In this document: in pieces, positions 13,037-13,508 of the stretch
How the letters are laid out: the number at the start of each line of letters is the position of its first letter
How positions within the stretch are numbered: the stretch's first letter is position 1
Source: Candidatus Latescibacterota bacterium
GTDB taxonomy: Bacteria; Latescibacterota; 4484-107; B68-G9
Length of the DNA: 13,508 nucleotides
Assembly: GCA_012962735.1 (NCBI GenBank)
Contig: DTXA01000209.1
Span: 1 to 13,508 of the forward strand
Direction: 5' to 3'
The notes under the pieces: model-generated
What the model was told of the DNA's origin: nothing
Seen by the model: the letters and a program-made list of their open reading frames with translations, nothing else
Databases searched by the model: none
Program-made: the position numbers and the translations under genes

Positions 13037-13508
13037 CTACCGTTCAATCAAGAATTTCTCTGGGTCCACAGCCTTCCCTTCCTCCCACACCTCGTAGTGC
13101 AGGTGGAACCCTGTGCTGTGTCCAGTGCTCCCAAGAAGGGCCACGGCCTGGCCCTTGTGGACCTTCTGCCCCTTCCTCACCAGAAGCTTCTGACAATGCC
13201 CGTATACGGTGCGGTACCGCTTCCCGTGTTCTAAGACCACCGAGAGCCCCAGATCCCCCTTTTTCCCCGTGAAGGACACCACCCCGTCGGCCGTCGCCCG
13301 GACCGTGTCCTCCTGTACCCCGGCTATGTCTATTCCCGTATGCCCTTTCTCGAAGCGCTTGGAGATCCAGCCTGATACGGGCCAGATGGAGGGATGGTAC
13401 CGGGCCTTTTCCCGCACGGCTGCCATGGCCTCCGGGAGGCGGGAGGAGAACTCCGGCTTCTCTGGGGTCCAGGGGCGTGGGGAGAAGACCGCCGATAGGC
13501 TGTCCTGA
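13037..13508 (-). CDS. Partial M23/LytM-family peptidase (C-terminal part)
   Basis: The frame is open from the right edge (first full codon 13507-13505) to TAG at 13037-13039, so the N-terminus is outside. Counting from the internal ATG at 13426, 'HTGIDIAG' gives zinc ligands H29 and D33, 'YGH' gives H77, and 'GFHLHYEVW' gives H108 and the third zinc ligand H110: a complete LytM active site. Such enzymes, or their regulators, cut peptidoglycan peptide cross-links in the cell envelope. 'SIWPVSGWISKRF' is the usual entry to the domain. Coding continues without a break upstream of 13426, where that ATG has only a crowded GGAGG, so the real start is probably beyond the window; a signal or membrane segment and coiled coil are expected there. 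It ends upstream of the promoter at 12997-13025 and is probably a separate transcript. Confidence 0.88.
   Translation of the reverse strand, partial: QDSLSAVFSPRPWTPEKPEFSSRLPEAMAAVREKARYHPSIWPVSGWISKRFEKGHTGIDIAGVQEDTVRATADGVVSFTGKKGDLGLSVVLEHGKRYRTVYGHCQKLLVRKGQKVHKGQAVALLGSTGHSTGFHLHYEVWEEGKAVDPEKFLIER

Noticed and set aside
13426..13426. ATG 13426 as the true start of the M23 peptidase
   Set aside because: The same frame continues open to the window edge with plausible protein sequence, and the ribosome site is only 2 nt from the ATG.

Overview
The window is about 13.5 kb of a GC-rich bacterial chromosome. Every gene I can support lies on the minus strand, so the genes read from right to left. 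A sigma-54-type promoter, HD-GYP, STAS and SpoIIE-type phosphatase domains and a cell-wall LytM peptidase show it is bacterial. Frequent AGG (Arg) and ATA (Ile) codons and Arg/Glu-rich proteins would fit a thermophile or an uncultured lineage, but I cannot name a phylum. There are no tRNA, rRNA, CRISPR or transposase genes.

Reading in the direction of transcription: a LytM/M23 peptidase enters from the right edge (13508-13037). A good sigma-70-type promoter (12997-13025) follows, with a 5' leader carrying a large hairpin built from a degenerate 8-nt repeat (12903-12957). Then comes a signalling block: an RmlC-like cupin epimerase (12885-12430), a lone receiver protein (12368-12012), a PAS protein that ends after the histidine-kinase DHp domain (12001-11030), a receiver-HD-GYP c-di-GMP phosphodiesterase (11033-10038), a STAS anti-anti-sigma protein (9924-9580) and a receiver-receiver-SpoIIE phosphatase (9535-7988). 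With no more than a few bases between genes, the run continues into a metabolic block: a CoA-disulfide-reductase/NADH-oxidase-like flavoprotein (7985-6618), an ADP-ribosylglycohydrolase with a beta-rich C-terminal half (6609-4675), a left-handed beta-helix acyltransferase (4674-3916) and a 1090-residue DUF4175-type membrane coiled-coil protein (3883-611).

The 298-bp gap at 313-610 is AT-rich and clearly regulatory. It has a sigma-54 (-24/-12) promoter facing left (374-389), three tandem copies of TGGGACA-N4-TGTCCCA upstream of it (453-544), and a palindrome in the predicted leader (325-358). Together they should control the gene that runs off the left edge (312-1). That gene looks like the N-terminus of an iron-sulfur subunit related to sulfhydrogenase beta or AsrA.

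How the genes may work together (inference): the signalling block has phosphoryl acceptors and a phosphatase (three receiver proteins, a DHp protein, a STAS switch, a PP2C phosphatase) and a c-di-GMP hydrolase. It has no ATP-binding kinase domain of either the histidine-kinase or the RsbW type, so the kinase must be encoded elsewhere. The two unusual points are this kinase-less relay and the enhancer-type promoter. A short GC-clamped motif (CCCCAAAAAGT/ACTTTTTGGGG) also recurs at two or three intercistronic junctions.
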